From contig JAZPYZ010000021.1 of assembly GCA_045544455.1 (NCBI GenBank), positions 1-64,000 on the forward strand: a stretch of 64,000 bases of DNA. Reading direction: 5' to 3'. Made by a program: the position numbers and the translations under genes. Under the pieces are notes generated by a model. That model saw nothing but the letters and a program-made list of their open reading frames with translations, had not been told where the DNA came from and made no database searches. The DNA is from JAZPYZ01 sp045544455 (GTDB taxonomy: Bacteria > Bacillota > Clostridia > Oscillospirales > Acutalibacteraceae). Positions 30,001 to 38,912 of this stretch are shown here, piece by piece. The first letter of the stretch is position 1. Each line of letters starts with the position of its first letter.

Positions 30001-31425
30001 ATGCCGACATTACAAACCAAACCAGAAGCAACCGGCAACAAGAAATCGCGTGGCATGTGGGCGATGATTCCGGTGATCATGTCACTTGCCTGGCCGACCA
30101 TGCTCGAACAATTGATGCAAACAGCTGTACAATATATCGATACCGCTATGGTCGGTTCTCTTGGCACACAAGCCACCGCCGCCGTCGGCGCTACCACCAC
30201 CGTCAACTGGTTGATCGGTAGCACCATTTCGGCGATTGGGGTTGGATTTCTGGCATTTATCTCGCAAGCATACGGTGCCGGCGATTACGCGAAGGCATCC
30301 AAAGCCTCATCGCAAGCTGTCTTATCGGTGTTAGTCTGTGGCGTATTCTTCACAGTACTGACCTTGTCGCTCAGTGGTGTTGTGCCGGTTTGGATGCAGG
30401 TCGATCAAAACATTCGCACCCTAACATCGCGATATTTCTTTATCTTATATACTCCCATGTTGGCGCGTACCGCTACCATTATCTTCGGCACCATGCTACG
30501 CGCAGTCGGCGATACCAAAACCCCGATGCGTGTGGGCGTGTGGGTAAACCTCATTAACGTGATATTGAACTTTTTACTCATCTACCCCACCCGCACCATA
30601 ACCTTGTTTTCCACCGAATGGACCGTGATTGGTGCCGGTATGGGAGTTATCGGCGCAGCCGTCGCCAGCGCTATCGCTTTTGCCGTAGGTGGCATATATA
30701 TCACGATCGTGTTGTGGAACCATCCGGTCATTTCGCCGCGCGGACAATCTTTACGCCCCGATCCACAGGTGCTTAAGCCTTGTTTAAAGGTGGCGTTCCC
30801 CAACGCACTGCAACGGTTTGGCACGTCGCTCGGATACGTGGCATTTGCTTCGATGGTCAACTCGCTCGGTGATATTGCTACCGCCGCACATACCATCGCC
30901 AACACGGTGGAATCGGCCTTTTATATTCCCGGTTACGGCATGCAGACCGCCGCCGCGACGTTGGCCGGCAATGCGCTGGGCGCGAACGATAAGCACCGCA
31001 TGCGGCAGTTGGCACGCACCATTATCGTAATCGAAGTGGCGTTGATGATCGTGACCGGCACCTTGTTGTTCCTGTTTGCACCACACATGATGCGGTTGTT
31101 CTCCAAAGACGCTCAGGTTATCCTGCTGGGTTCCACCGTACTGCGCATGGTTGCGGTATCCGAACCGTTTTACGGGGTATCGATCATCATCGAGGGCATG
31201 ATGCAAGGCGTCGGCAACACCATGATACCGTTTGTGAGTAATATCATCGGTATGTGGGGCATCCGCATTGTCGGGACATTCTTCTGCACCCAACTGTTGT
31301 CGATGGGATTGGTATCGGCGTGGGCGTGTATGATTTTACACAACTTGATGTTGTTTATCATGTTTACGATTTACTATGTCAGCGGACGATGGAGTCCGTT
31401 GACGCGAAAGCCGAAGAAAGTGTGA
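30001..31425 (+). CDS. MATE family efflux transporter
   Basis: A 474-residue membrane protein with twelve hydrophobic segments in two homologous halves, matching the MATE (NorM/DinF) family: S-L-A-W-P-T-M-L-E-Q-L-M-Q in helix 1, D-T-A-M-V-G in helix 2, G-x-G-F-L-A-F-I-S-Q-A-Y-G-A-G-D, and the parallel G-M-Q-T-A-A-A-T-L-A-G-N-A-L-G-A-N-D in the second half. It exports cationic compounds in exchange for Na+ or H+. The ATG at 30001 has AGGAGG 8 bases upstream; the TTG three codons earlier is rejected. Confidence 0.93.
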   Translation: MPTLQTKPEATGNKKSRGMWAMIPVIMSLAWPTMLEQLMQTAVQYIDTAMVGSLGTQATAAVGATTTVNWLIGSTISAIGVGFLAFISQAYGAGDYAKASKASSQAVLSVLVCGVFFTVLTLSLSGVVPVWMQVDQNIRTLTSRYFFILYTPMLARTATIIFGTMLRAVGDTKTPMRVGVWVNLINVILNFLLIYPTRTITLFSTEWTVIGAGMGVIGAAVASAIAFAVGGIYITIVLWNHPVISPRGQSLRPDPQVLKPCLKVAFPNALQRFGTSLGYVAFASMVNSLGDIATAAHTIANTVESAFYIPGYGMQTAAATLAGNALGANDKHRMRQLARTIIVIEVALMIVTGTLLFLFAPHMMRLFSKDAQVILLGSTVLRMVAVSEPFYGVSIIIEGMMQGVGNTMIPFVSNIIGMWGIRIVGTFFCTQLLSMGLVSAWACMILHNLMLFIMFTIYYVSGRWSPLTRKPKKV

Positions 31426-31432
31426 TATAGGA

Positions 31433-32134
31433 ATGTATAGCAAAGTATACGAAACGCGTTACGGCGATTATAAAGATTACGAAACCATTAAACCATCCAC
31501 CGTAATGGATATGGTGCAGGATATCTCCGTGGCCCATTCCGCATCGTGTGGATATGGTCTGCATGACCTACGTCAAATGGAAAAAGCGTGGTTTTTACAC
31601 GGGATAAAGGTGCGGTTTGACAAACCGGTTTCCACCTCGTATCCCGTAACGGCTTATACGGCCGTTAAAAGCATGCGCGGCATGATCTCGCAACGCGGTT
31701 GTATCTTACAACAAAACGGAGAAACCGTGGCCAAAACCATCGCCGATTGGTTTTTGTTTGACGTAGCAGCCGGCCGGCCTTGTCGCATGCCCAAAGAGAT
31801 GTTGGAAGCCTATCCGCCGCACGATTTTGGGGACGACTTTTTCCACTATACCAAACCGACCATGGTGGATGCCGAAAAACAATATTCGGTGCGGATCTCG
31901 AACAAAGAGATCGATACCAATAAACATCTCAATAATCAAAAAAGTGCCGAACTATTGATGGACGCGCTTCCGTTTGAATTCTCCTTTACCGATATGAATG
32001 TGTTATATAAACAAGCAGCCTATCTCGGGGACGAACTGGATGTCTGTGTAGCCGAAATCGAACACGGCTATTATGTGCATCTGCAAACCAAAGACGGCGA
32101 CGTGTGCGTGGCCGGCAGTTTTGAAACCCTATAA
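31433..32134 (+). CDS. Acyl-ACP thioesterase
   Basis: Releases fatty acids from acyl carrier protein in the cytoplasm. The 233 residues form two hot-dog folds: the first with Y-x-T-R-Y-x-D and the W-F-L-H-G-I-K-V helix-strand, the second with the catalytic region N-K-E-I-D-T-N-K-H-L-N-N-Q (about residues 160-172), where N and H act. Bacterial homologues of plant FatA/FatB are common in clostridia. It starts 7 bp after the MATE stop and is the second gene of that operon. Confidence 0.9.
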   Translation: MYSKVYETRYGDYKDYETIKPSTVMDMVQDISVAHSASCGYGLHDLRQMEKAWFLHGIKVRFDKPVSTSYPVTAYTAVKSMRGMISQRGCILQQNGETVAKTIADWFLFDVAAGRPCRMPKEMLEAYPPHDFGDDFFHYTKPTMVDAEKQYSVRISNKEIDTNKHLNNQKSAELLMDALPFEFSFTDMNVLYKQAAYLGDELDVCVAEIEHGYYVHLQTKDGDVCVAGSFETL

Positions 32135-32149
32135 AAAAGGGGTGAACAC

Positions 32150-32797
32150 ATGACCACTAAAAAAATTTTATTTGATTTGGACGGTACGCTAACCGATTCC
32201 GGCGAAGGAATCCTCAACTGTGTGGAATTGGTGTTAAATCATTTTGGGTTGCCGGTCCCGGATCGCGCGGCACTGCGCGTATTTATCGGACCGCCATTGG
32301 CCGATATGTTCCCTCGCTTTGGCGTGCCGGTTGATCGTGTAGACGAAGCGATTGCGGTATATCGCGGCCGATATACCACCGTGGGGAAATTTGAAAACCA
32401 CCCGTATGACGGGATCGCCGCTATGCTGAACACCTTGAAAACACAAGGGCATCGGTTGTTTGTCGCCACTTCAAAACCCGAAACCATGGCGACTGACATC
32501 TTGGACAAGTTTGAACTGTCCCCCTATTTCGAGACCATCGTCGGCGCGACGCTGGATCATACGCGCAACACCAAATCCGCCGTAATCGCCCATCTGCTCA
32601 GTCTGGTAGACGGGGATGAACCGATCGTGATGGTCGGTGACACGGCGTTTGACGTGCTGGGCGCCGCCGAACATCATATCCCAACCATCGGTGTGTCGTG
32701 GGGATACGGTACCGTGGATGAGCTTAAAGACGCCGGTGCCGTTGCGATCGTCGATTCGCCCAAACAATTAATTGAGAAATTGTGTGCAACCGTTTAA
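32150..32797 (+). CDS. HAD-superfamily hydrolase (phosphoglycolate phosphatase-like)
   Basis: A 215-residue subfamily IA HAD phosphatase. Motif I is D-L-D-G-T-L-T-D-S at 8-16 with nucleophile D8 region, motif II T-S-K-P near 106, and motif III-IV V-M-V-G-D-T-A-F-D with metal-binding aspartates near 163-171. A helical cap lies between. The substrate is unknown; phosphoglycolate or pyrophosphate hydrolysis is typical of close relatives. GGGGTG precedes the ATG. It is the last gene of the operon. Confidence 0.88.
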   Translation: MTTKKILFDLDGTLTDSGEGILNCVELVLNHFGLPVPDRAALRVFIGPPLADMFPRFGVPVDRVDEAIAVYRGRYTTVGKFENHPYDGIAAMLNTLKTQGHRLFVATSKPETMATDILDKFELSPYFETIVGATLDHTRNTKSAVIAHLLSLVDGDEPIVMVGDTAFDVLGAAEHHIPTIGVSWGYGTVDELKDAGAVAIVDSPKQLIEKLCATV

Positions 32798-32818
32798 CAA
32801 AAACGGTTGCATTTTTTG
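32785..32818 (+). terminator. Terminator of the MATE-thioesterase-HAD operon
   Basis: TGCAACCGTTT pairs with AAACGGTTGCA, followed by six T residues. Confidence 0.9.
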
Positions 32819-32830
32819 GCAGAATTGCCC

Positions 32831-32859
32831 TTGTAAGACACTAATCAATCTGCTATAAT
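32831..32859 (+). promoter_or_regulatory. Promoter of the antiporter gene
   Basis: TTGTAA at 32831-32836 and TATAAT at 32854-32859 with a 17-bp spacer. Confidence 0.7.
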
Positions 32860-32913
32860 GTGGTTTATAATTTTATGAGGCCGTTTGACCCCATCTTGGG
32901 AGATGTATTCTTT

Positions 32914-34209
32914 ATGCAAATGTTACTAAGTTTATCGATCGCCATGTTCGCAGGATTGATGTTATCCCGCTTGGCCAAAATCATAAAACTACCGGCCGTA
33001 ACAGCGTACCTGGTCGCCGGTATTTTAATCGGCCCATATGTGCTCGGTTCGTTGGGCGTACCGGGACTCGGTTTTACCGACATGGACGATATTCACACCT
33101 ATAGCATCCTGTCGGAAGTGGCACTCGGTTTTATCGCCTTTTCGATCGGCAATGAATTTCGTTTATCGCAACTGAAAAAGATCGGGAAACAGGCTACCGT
33201 TATCGGTATTGCGCAAGCGGTAACCGCCACCATCCTGGTGGATGCCGCCTTGATCGGGTTGCATTTTATTATCCCCGATAAACTGCCGTTGGAATCGGCC
33301 ATCGTGTTGGGTGCAGTTGCTTCTGCTACAGCTCCGGCCGCCACTTTAATGGTAGTCAAACAATACAAAGCCAAAGGACCGCTTACCGATATTCTTCTCC
33401 CCATTGTCGCGCTCGATGACGCCGTTGGTTTAATACTGTTTGCGGTATCGTTTGGAATCGCTAAAGCGCTCATTTCCGGACACGTAGATCTGATTTCGGT
33501 GGTGTTCGAACCGATCTTGGAAGTGGTGTGTTCACTCATACTTGGCGCTATCATGGGCTTCTTGTTTAGTTTCTTTGAAAAGTTTTTCCATTCCCGGTCC
33601 AAACGAATGGCGATGTCCGTCACCTTCTTGTTCCTCACCGTCGCACTGTCGATGATCAAGTTCAAGATTGGCGGCGTACACGTGGCCTTCTCGTCTTTGT
33701 TGGTTTGCATGATGCTCGGTACCGTATTTTGCAATATATGCGATTTCTCTGAAGAATTGATGGATCGTATCGATCGATGGAGCGCTCCGTTGCTTATCCT
33801 CTTCTTTGTTATCAGCGGCGCCGAACTCGAACTGTCGATCTTTAACGATCTGCCCATCGTGTTGATTGGTTTGGTATACATCGCGGTACGGTCGCTCGGT
33901 AAATATACCGGAGCCAACCTCAGTGCCAAAGCCGTAAAATGCGATCCCAATATCGTGAAATACCTCGGCGTCACGTTGCTCCCCCAAGCCGGCGTAGCGC
34001 TCGGCATGGCCCTGAAAGCGGAAGAACTTGGTCCGTCCGGCATGGTGGTGGCCAATATCACCTTGTTCTCGGTATTGGTATATGAACTCGTTGGTCCGTA
34101 TTTGACCAAAATCGCATTGCTCAAAGCAGGCGAAATCAAACCTGAAGGCAAGATCAGTGCACGTGAAATCGCCGCTAAAGAGCTTGCCGCAAAGGAGACA
34201 CAACCATGA
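32914..34209 (+). CDS. Kef/CPA2-type cation:proton antiporter
   Basis: A 431-residue membrane protein with twelve to thirteen helices, colinear with Na+/H+ exchanger-domain proteins: the helix-1/2 L-P-A-V-T-A-Y-L-V-A-G-I-L-I-G-P segment, A-S-A-T-A-P-A-A-T and L-D-D-A-V-G (ion-coupling aspartates). No C-terminal RCK domain is present. The ATG at 32914 has GGGAGA upstream; the 18-residue extension contains the promoter's transcribed region and is unlikely. Its stop overlaps the next gene by 4 bp. Confidence 0.9.
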   Translation: MQMLLSLSIAMFAGLMLSRLAKIIKLPAVTAYLVAGILIGPYVLGSLGVPGLGFTDMDDIHTYSILSEVALGFIAFSIGNEFRLSQLKKIGKQATVIGIAQAVTATILVDAALIGLHFIIPDKLPLESAIVLGAVASATAPAATLMVVKQYKAKGPLTDILLPIVALDDAVGLILFAVSFGIAKALISGHVDLISVVFEPILEVVCSLILGAIMGFLFSFFEKFFHSRSKRMAMSVTFLFLTVALSMIKFKIGGVHVAFSSLLVCMMLGTVFCNICDFSEELMDRIDRWSAPLLILFFVISGAELELSIFNDLPIVLIGLVYIAVRSLGKYTGANLSAKAVKCDPNIVKYLGVTLLPQAGVALGMALKAEELGPSGMVVANITLFSVLVYELVGPYLTKIALLKAGEIKPEGKISAREIAAKELAAKETQP

Positions 34210-34847
34210 CCACCTTATTGCTAGTTCGGCATGGGCAAAGCATGGCCAACGTAGAAAAACTCTTTGCGGGGCATATCAATTCCCCTTTATCCCCTCTTGG
34301 CAAACAACAAGCACACATGGCGGCCGCATATATAGCCGACACTTATACCGTAGATGCCGTATGGGCCAGCGACCTGGATCGTGCCAAATATACCGGGCAA
34401 GCCATCGCCGACCGTGTGGGATTACCGTTGGTGACCGATCCACGACTGCGTGAGATCGCCGCCGGTGAATGGGAAGGACAAACCTTTAATGTGTTAACCA
34501 CGGCATACGCTGAATCGTACCATGTGTGGCTTACCGATGTCGGCCACACCGTATGCCCCGGCGGTGAATCTATGGTGCAAACGCAAGAACGTATCGTCAC
34601 AGCGTTGCAAGATATCGCCGCACAATACGATGGCAAAACGGTTGTCATCGCTTCGCACGGATGTGCAATACGGACGTTGCAATGTTTTGCCGAAGGGAAA
34701 TCGATCGATGAGATGAAATATGTACCGTGGGCATCCAATGCATCGGTTACCACCGTCACGGTAGAAAACGGCAAGATGCGATTGATTCAAGCCAGTTATG
34801 ATGACTATTTAGGTGAGAAAAAAAGCAAACTGCCGGCTAACGTATAA
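34206..34847 (+). CDS. Histidine phosphatase family protein
   Basis: A 213-residue phosphoglycerate-mutase-like phosphatase. The catalytic motif L-V-R-H-G-Q-S lies at 5-11, a second arginine in S-D-L-D-R-A (about 58-63), the acid in E-I-A-A-G-E-W-E-G and the second histidine in A-S-H-G-C-A-I-R (about 151). The substrate is unknown; relatives act on alpha-ribazole phosphate or small sugar phosphates. Its ATG overlaps the antiporter stop. Confidence 0.9.
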   Translation: MTTLLLVRHGQSMANVEKLFAGHINSPLSPLGKQQAHMAAAYIADTYTVDAVWASDLDRAKYTGQAIADRVGLPLVTDPRLREIAAGEWEGQTFNVLTTAYAESYHVWLTDVGHTVCPGGESMVQTQERIVTALQDIAAQYDGKTVVIASHGCAIRTLQCFAEGKSIDEMKYVPWASNASVTTVTVENGKMRLIQASYDDYLGEKKSKLPANV

Positions 34848-34853
34848 ACGACA

Positions 34854-34888
34854 ACCCCTCTCACACCATTAGGCGTCAGAGGGGTTAT
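34854..34888. terminator. Bidirectional terminator
   Basis: AACCCCTCT pairs with AGAGGGGTT across a 15-base loop, between the convergent phosphatase and choloylglycine-hydrolase-family genes. Confidence 0.75.
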
Positions 34889-35849
34889 TTTGTTTCGTGA
34901 TCGACGGTTCGGTCAACATGGGATAACACACCAACCGATCTGCATCCAAACATTCGGCATGCAGATCAACCCGTACCAACGCCGGGTTATCGTAGGTTTT
35001 ATAGTAACAAACACCTTGATCCAGACGGTAACACGTAGTATACGCGGTAAACTCGTGTTGCCCGTCCGGCAACACCGTACAACCGCGCGGTTGCGCTACC
35101 GTATCGAGAATATGGAAAAACTGCGATACCTGTTCCTGGTCCCCTTGCGCGACTGCATGTGTTTTAACGAAAGTAGCACGCACAAACCGCGAAACGGATG
35201 AATAATCCCCCGGTAACCCAATCGCGCCCATACCACGGCTATACAACTCCAGTGGTAATGCCGGCGCAAAACGATTAGGCGGATCGGCAATCGATAATCC
35301 GCGATAATCATAAAGTCGATCCAACATACGATCAAACGGTGGGTTGTTGGTCAAAACCTCGACCGGATTTTCCCATATCCGCAAGCCGGTTTTCGTTTGT
35401 TCCACCGTAATCGATCGATGTTTGTCCGTCACCATCCAGTGCAGTGGTGATGCCGAAACCGAACGATTGAACGAGGTGTCGGTGATACGCGTTTGCTGAA
35501 TGTTTTGAATCGCCTCTTCCACCGAAGAACAGCGCGCCAATACCCAATTAATAAATTCAAACGAGGCCACGCCGGCTTCTCCGTTACCGCACGGTGCGTA
35601 CCAGGCATTGCCGCTAAATCGCAAACCGGCGGCCGCCAAACCACACTCGTTGACAGCATCAAAATATAACGGACTGCCGTCGATCACCGCCGCAACCCCG
35701 ATCATGGCATAGTGGGACGTGCACGTCCCACTGTGGCGAAAGTCAAACACAAATTGACGCGGCGTAATCACAATTTGTTCTCCATACGAACATTCCACAT
35801 CCAGATTTCGTCCAAAATACGTTTTTTGATACGTAATAGCCGTACACAT
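34869..35849 (-). CDS. Linear amide C-N hydrolase, choloylglycine hydrolase family (bile salt hydrolase/penicillin acylase type)
   Basis: A 326-residue Ntn hydrolase. Removal of Met1 would expose the nucleophile Cys2, and the other family catalytic residues are recognisable: R14, D17, N168-N169 in T-N-N-P-P-F-D, and R221 in S-S-V-S-R-F-V-R. Members cleave amide bonds of conjugated bile acids or penicillin V. The position that is often asparagine in bile salt hydrolases reads G-L-R-F here (R77), so the substrate cannot be assigned. No signal peptide is visible. Confidence 0.88.
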   Translation of the reverse strand: MCTAITYQKTYFGRNLDVECSYGEQIVITPRQFVFDFRHSGTCTSHYAMIGVAAVIDGSPLYFDAVNECGLAAAGLRFSGNAWYAPCGNGEAGVASFEFINWVLARCSSVEEAIQNIQQTRITDTSFNRSVSASPLHWMVTDKHRSITVEQTKTGLRIWENPVEVLTNNPPFDRMLDRLYDYRGLSIADPPNRFAPALPLELYSRGMGAIGLPGDYSSVSRFVRATFVKTHAVAQGDQEQVSQFFHILDTVAQPRGCTVLPDGQHEFTAYTTCYRLDQGVCYYKTYDNPALVRVDLHAECLDADRLVCYPMLTEPSITKQNNPSDA

Positions 35850-35885
35850 AATTCAATACCTCTACAGTGAGCCAAAATCCACTTC

Positions 35886-35901
35886 TAACCTAAGCTTAGG
35901 T
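35886..35901. promoter_or_regulatory. Perfect 16-bp palindrome upstream of the choloylglycine-hydrolase-family gene
   Basis: AACCTAAGCTTAGGTT lies 37 bp before the start codon in a 142-bp intergenic region, a plausible operator for a dimeric repressor. The rest of the interval holds a weak C4A/TG4 hairpin behind the alcohol dehydrogenase and nothing else recognisable. Confidence 0.45.
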
Positions 35902-35991
35902 TTACTCTCCCCCCTATAAGGATGTCGCTTAAAACGCAAAATATAAGCAAAAAACAGATCACCCCACACATTTTGGGGGGCCGGTTTGTAT

Positions 35992-37137
35992 TTACCATAG
36001 ATCTTGGTACAGTTGCACAACCTCTTCGTAGGTCGGAACACGCGGATTAGTCGGCGTACATGCGTCAGCCAACGCCGCACGCGCCATATCGGGAATGGCG
36101 GCAAAATACTCGTCCTTGGTACATTTGCCGGTTTCGGATACCGACAACGGCATATCCATCTCTTTCATCATAAACTGCGTCCAGTTGGATAAGGCACGCA
36201 CCGTGGTAACGGTATTAAAGTTTTGCAAACCCAAAGTCCGCGCGACGGTCGCGTATTTGCGAACGTGTTTCGGATATTCCAGTTTGGAACGGCTGAATTT
36301 GCTGATCTCACTGTTATATTCAATAATATGCGGCAATAACATCGCGTTGGCACGACCATGCGGAATGTGGAAATGCGAACCCAGTTGGTGCGCCATCCCA
36401 TGGTTAAGGCCAAGCGAGGCGGCATTAAACGCCAACCCGGCCAAGCAAGATGCCACATGCATCTTTTGACGGGCATGAATATCGTTGTTGTCGAGATACG
36501 AACGAAGCAAGAACGAACCGACGATCTCGATCGCTTTTTCGGCAAGCGCACCCGAAAATTCGTTATTATTGGTGCTGACGTAGGCTTCCAACGCGTGGGT
36601 AAACACATCCATACCGGTATCGGCGGTCACAATCGCCGGCACCGATTTTACCATTTCGACATCTAAGATCGCCTCATCCGGCAACATCTCATCGCTGACA
36701 AGCGGGATTTTACGTTGGTTGACGGTATCGGAAATTACCGAGAAAGAGGTCACTTCCGAACCGGTACCACTGGTGGTCGGAATCGCAATCAACGCCGGTA
36801 ATACCGAAGAATCCATTTGGCGTGCCACTTCCTTAATGGCTTTGGCAGAATCCATAGCCGAACCGCCACCCACCGCGATCAACGCTTCGGGACGGAGTTG
36901 CATTACCGCTTCTACACCGGCGGCTACCTTTTCGACCGGCGGATCCGGCACAATGTCCTGAAACACCTTCCACGAAATGTTGGCTTGTTGCAACCGTACC
37001 GTGAGTTGATGAATCAAACCGCTGGTAACCACGAAGGGATCGGCAATGATCAATACCGTTTTATACGGTAATTCCAACAACCGATTTAACGCGTTATCGC
37101 CAAAATAAATATGAGTTCTAATATCAAAATGCGTCAC
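35992..37137 (-). CDS. Iron-containing alcohol dehydrogenase (group III)
   Basis: A 381-residue NAD(P)-dependent dehydrogenase. The dinucleotide-binding G-G-G-S-A-M-D-S-A-K-A is at about 90-100. Iron ligands lie in D-V-F-T-H-A-L-E-A, H-G-M-A-H-Q-L-G and P-H-G-R-A-N-A-M. Closest in feel to 1-propanol/1,3-propanediol type enzymes (PduQ-like); lactaldehyde reduction after rhamnose breakdown would fit the organism but is inference. Start is GTG at 37137 with GGGAGGCGTG upstream, behind a TTGCAA-17-TATAAT promoter. Confidence 0.93.
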   Translation of the reverse strand: MTHFDIRTHIYFGDNALNRLLELPYKTVLIIADPFVVTSGLIHQLTVRLQQANISWKVFQDIVPDPPVEKVAAGVEAVMQLRPEALIAVGGGSAMDSAKAIKEVARQMDSSVLPALIAIPTTSGTGSEVTSFSVISDTVNQRKIPLVSDEMLPDEAILDVEMVKSVPAIVTADTGMDVFTHALEAYVSTNNNEFSGALAEKAIEIVGSFLLRSYLDNNDIHARQKMHVASCLAGLAFNAASLGLNHGMAHQLGSHFHIPHGRANAMLLPHIIEYNSEISKFSRSKLEYPKHVRKYATVARTLGLQNFNTVTTVRALSNWTQFMMKEMDMPLSVSETGKCTKDEYFAAIPDMARAALADACTPTNPRVPTYEEVVQLYQDLW

Positions 37138-37164
37138 GGTTTCACGCCTCCCTTCTAAACAAGT

Positions 37165-37193
37165 ATTATATCACCGATTGGTCCGTATTGCAA
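37165..37193 (-). promoter_or_regulatory. Promoter of the alcohol dehydrogenase gene
   Basis: TTGCAA at 37188-37193 and TATAAT at 37165-37170 on the minus strand, 17-bp spacer. Confidence 0.7.
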
Positions 37194-37205
37194 CCGATTT
37201 TTTCC

Positions 37206-37238
37206 AAAAAAAATCAGCAGGGTTTCCCCTGCTGATTT
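37206..37238 (-). terminator. Terminator of uppP
   Basis: AAATCAGCAGGGG/CCCTGCTGATTT stem followed by a T-run on the minus strand. Confidence 0.88.
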
Positions 37239-37247
37239 ACACACACA

Positions 37248-38105
37248 TTATGCGGTTACCCCTTGGAATACCGCCGGCGCTAACCACAAGACCAACAAGA
37301 TCACCGCGGCCAATGCAATACGATAATATCCAAACGGTTTGAAATCGTGCTTTTTGATATAGTTCATCAAGAAGCGAATAACCAACAGCGATACCACAAA
37401 CGATACCACCGTACCAACCGCTAAAATAACCCATTCTTCCAGTGTGAAGGTCAAACCTTGATGTTCCAACACATATTTTAACAATTTCAGTGCACTGGCA
37501 CCGAACATCGCCGGAATCGCCATAAAGAAGGAAAATTCCGCCGCTATGTATCGCGAACAACCAAGCAACACCGCGCCGAGAATCGTCGAACCCGAACGCG
37601 AAGTGCCGGGAATCAACGCCAGCATCTGGAACATTCCAATAAAGAGCGCGGTTTTATAATCCATTTCGTCAAACTGATGGATACGCGGCGTTTTGTTGCG
37701 GTTTTCCAGCCAAATGAACAACACCCCGTAAATCAAAAGCGTTGCAGCAATCACAACCGGGGTGCTCAACACCGTGTCCACCCAATCATCGATTGCCAAC
37801 CCCACCACCGCGGCCGGCACACTGGCAATCAATACTTTCGCCCACAGTGACCAAGTATCGCGTTTTTGTTCCACCGTCTTTTTCGGTGACAACGGGTTAA
37901 GTTTGTGGAAATACAACACCAGCACCGCCAAGATTGATCCCAGTTGGATCAACACCTTAAAGACGTCGAAAAAATCCGTGCTGACGTTCATCGGCCAAAC
38001 AGCGTCCAGTAACAGAATGTGACCGGTACTGCTGATCGGCAACCATTCGGTGATGCCTTGCACGATGCCCTGCACCACCGATTTCAAAATCTCAATCAAA
38101 TTCAT
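37248..38105 (-). CDS. uppP: Undecaprenyl-diphosphatase (BacA/UppP)
   Basis: Recycles the lipid carrier for cell-wall synthesis by dephosphorylating undecaprenyl pyrophosphate, and gives bacitracin tolerance. The 285-residue membrane protein has the two family motifs: G-I-T-E-W-L-P-I-S-S-T-G-H at about 17-29 and P-G-T-S-R-S-G-S-T near 165. About eight transmembrane segments. GGAGTAAC precedes the ATG. It is the third or fourth gene behind the ydbC-like gene on the same strand; uppS, which makes the same lipid, is at 60346. Confidence 0.96.
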   Translation of the reverse strand: MNLIEILKSVVQGIVQGITEWLPISSTGHILLLDAVWPMNVSTDFFDVFKVLIQLGSILAVLVLYFHKLNPLSPKKTVEQKRDTWSLWAKVLIASVPAAVVGLAIDDWVDTVLSTPVVIAATLLIYGVLFIWLENRNKTPRIHQFDEMDYKTALFIGMFQMLALIPGTSRSGSTILGAVLLGCSRYIAAEFSFFMAIPAMFGASALKLLKYVLEHQGLTFTLEEWVILAVGTVVSFVVSLLVIRFLMNYIKKHDFKPFGYYRIALAAVILLVLWLAPAVFQGVTA

Positions 38106-38127
38106 CCGTTGTTACTCCTTTACGGAA

Positions 38128-38349
38128 TTACAGTTCCACCTCATTGAGCAGATCGCGCAACAAGATGATTTCGTCGGGCGAAAGCGTCGTGCCTTTACCC
38201 ATCTTCACGTGATCCGGTGCCCATTCACGAATATCGTATTTCGGGGCACGATCGTTCCAGCTGATCAAATTGAGTTCTTTGGTCCAACCGGACGGCGTTT
38301 GCGATAAAACACCAAGTTCCTTTACGATTTCATATTTCAGTTCTGCCAT
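38128..38349 (-). CDS. YdbC/PC4-family DNA-binding protein
   Basis: A 73-residue protein matching the bacterial YdbC branch of the PC4 single-strand-DNA-binding fold: G-W-T-K-E-L-N-L-I-S-W-N and K-Y-D-I-R-E-W followed by K-G-T-T-L-S-P-D-E. Relatives bind single-stranded DNA or RNA; its cellular function is not established. The ATG at 38349 has AGGAGTG 6 bases upstream; a GTG-like start three codons earlier is rejected. Confidence 0.88.
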   Translation of the reverse strand: MAELKYEIVKELGVLSQTPSGWTKELNLISWNDRAPKYDIREWAPDHVKMGKGTTLSPDEIILLRDLLNEVEL

Positions 38350-38363
38350 AAAAAACACTCCTT

Positions 38364-38897
38364 TTATTTTGTTTCAAACATACTACCACCGGTTGAATCG
38401 GTCCCGACAACCAATGGAAAATCCCGTATCTCCAATCGTCGGATAGCTTCACATCCGAGATCTTCAAACGCTATCACGTCGCACGCAACAACCGCTTGTG
38501 CAGCCAGTGCACCGGCTCCCCCGATCGCACACAAATACACCGCACCATTTCGCGCGATGGCATCCACCACCGCCTTGTCGCGTACACCTTTCCCGATAGT
38601 CGCGCACACCCCTAAGTCATATAACCGCGGAGCAAACGCATCCATACGGCCGGACGTGGTCGGCCCGCAAGAGCCAATTGCATACCCATTTGGTGCCGGC
38701 GTGGCACCGGCATAATAAACCACCGCATCCTGCAGGTCAAACGGCAAAGTCGCACCATCGTCTAACATCGTCATCAACCGCCCGTGAGCCGCATCCCGTG
38801 CGGTATATACCGTTCCGGACAATCGCACCCGATCGCCGGCACGAAATTGCGTTACGCAATCTCGCAACGATGCGGTATCTACGATCCATTCTTTCAT
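38364..38897 (-). CDS. Orphan fumarate/tartrate dehydratase beta-subunit-like protein
   Basis: A 177-residue protein matching the C-terminal (beta) domain of class I Fe-S fumarases and L-tartrate dehydratases, with G-S-C-G-P-T-T-S-G-R-M (about 76-86), G-K-G near 102 and the C-A-I-G-G-A-G-A-L-A-A segment. The alpha subunit that carries the [4Fe-4S] cluster is not encoded in the window. It lies between a DivIVA-like gene and the ydbC-like gene, both on the same strand. It may pair with an alpha subunit elsewhere or have another role. Confidence 0.85.
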   Translation of the reverse strand: MKEWIVDTASLRDCVTQFRAGDRVRLSGTVYTARDAAHGRLMTMLDDGATLPFDLQDAVVYYAGATPAPNGYAIGSCGPTTSGRMDAFAPRLYDLGVCATIGKGVRDKAVVDAIARNGAVYLCAIGGAGALAAQAVVACDVIAFEDLGCEAIRRLEIRDFPLVVGTDSTGGSMFETK

Positions 38898-38912
38898 ATG
38901 TTGCGTTCCACC

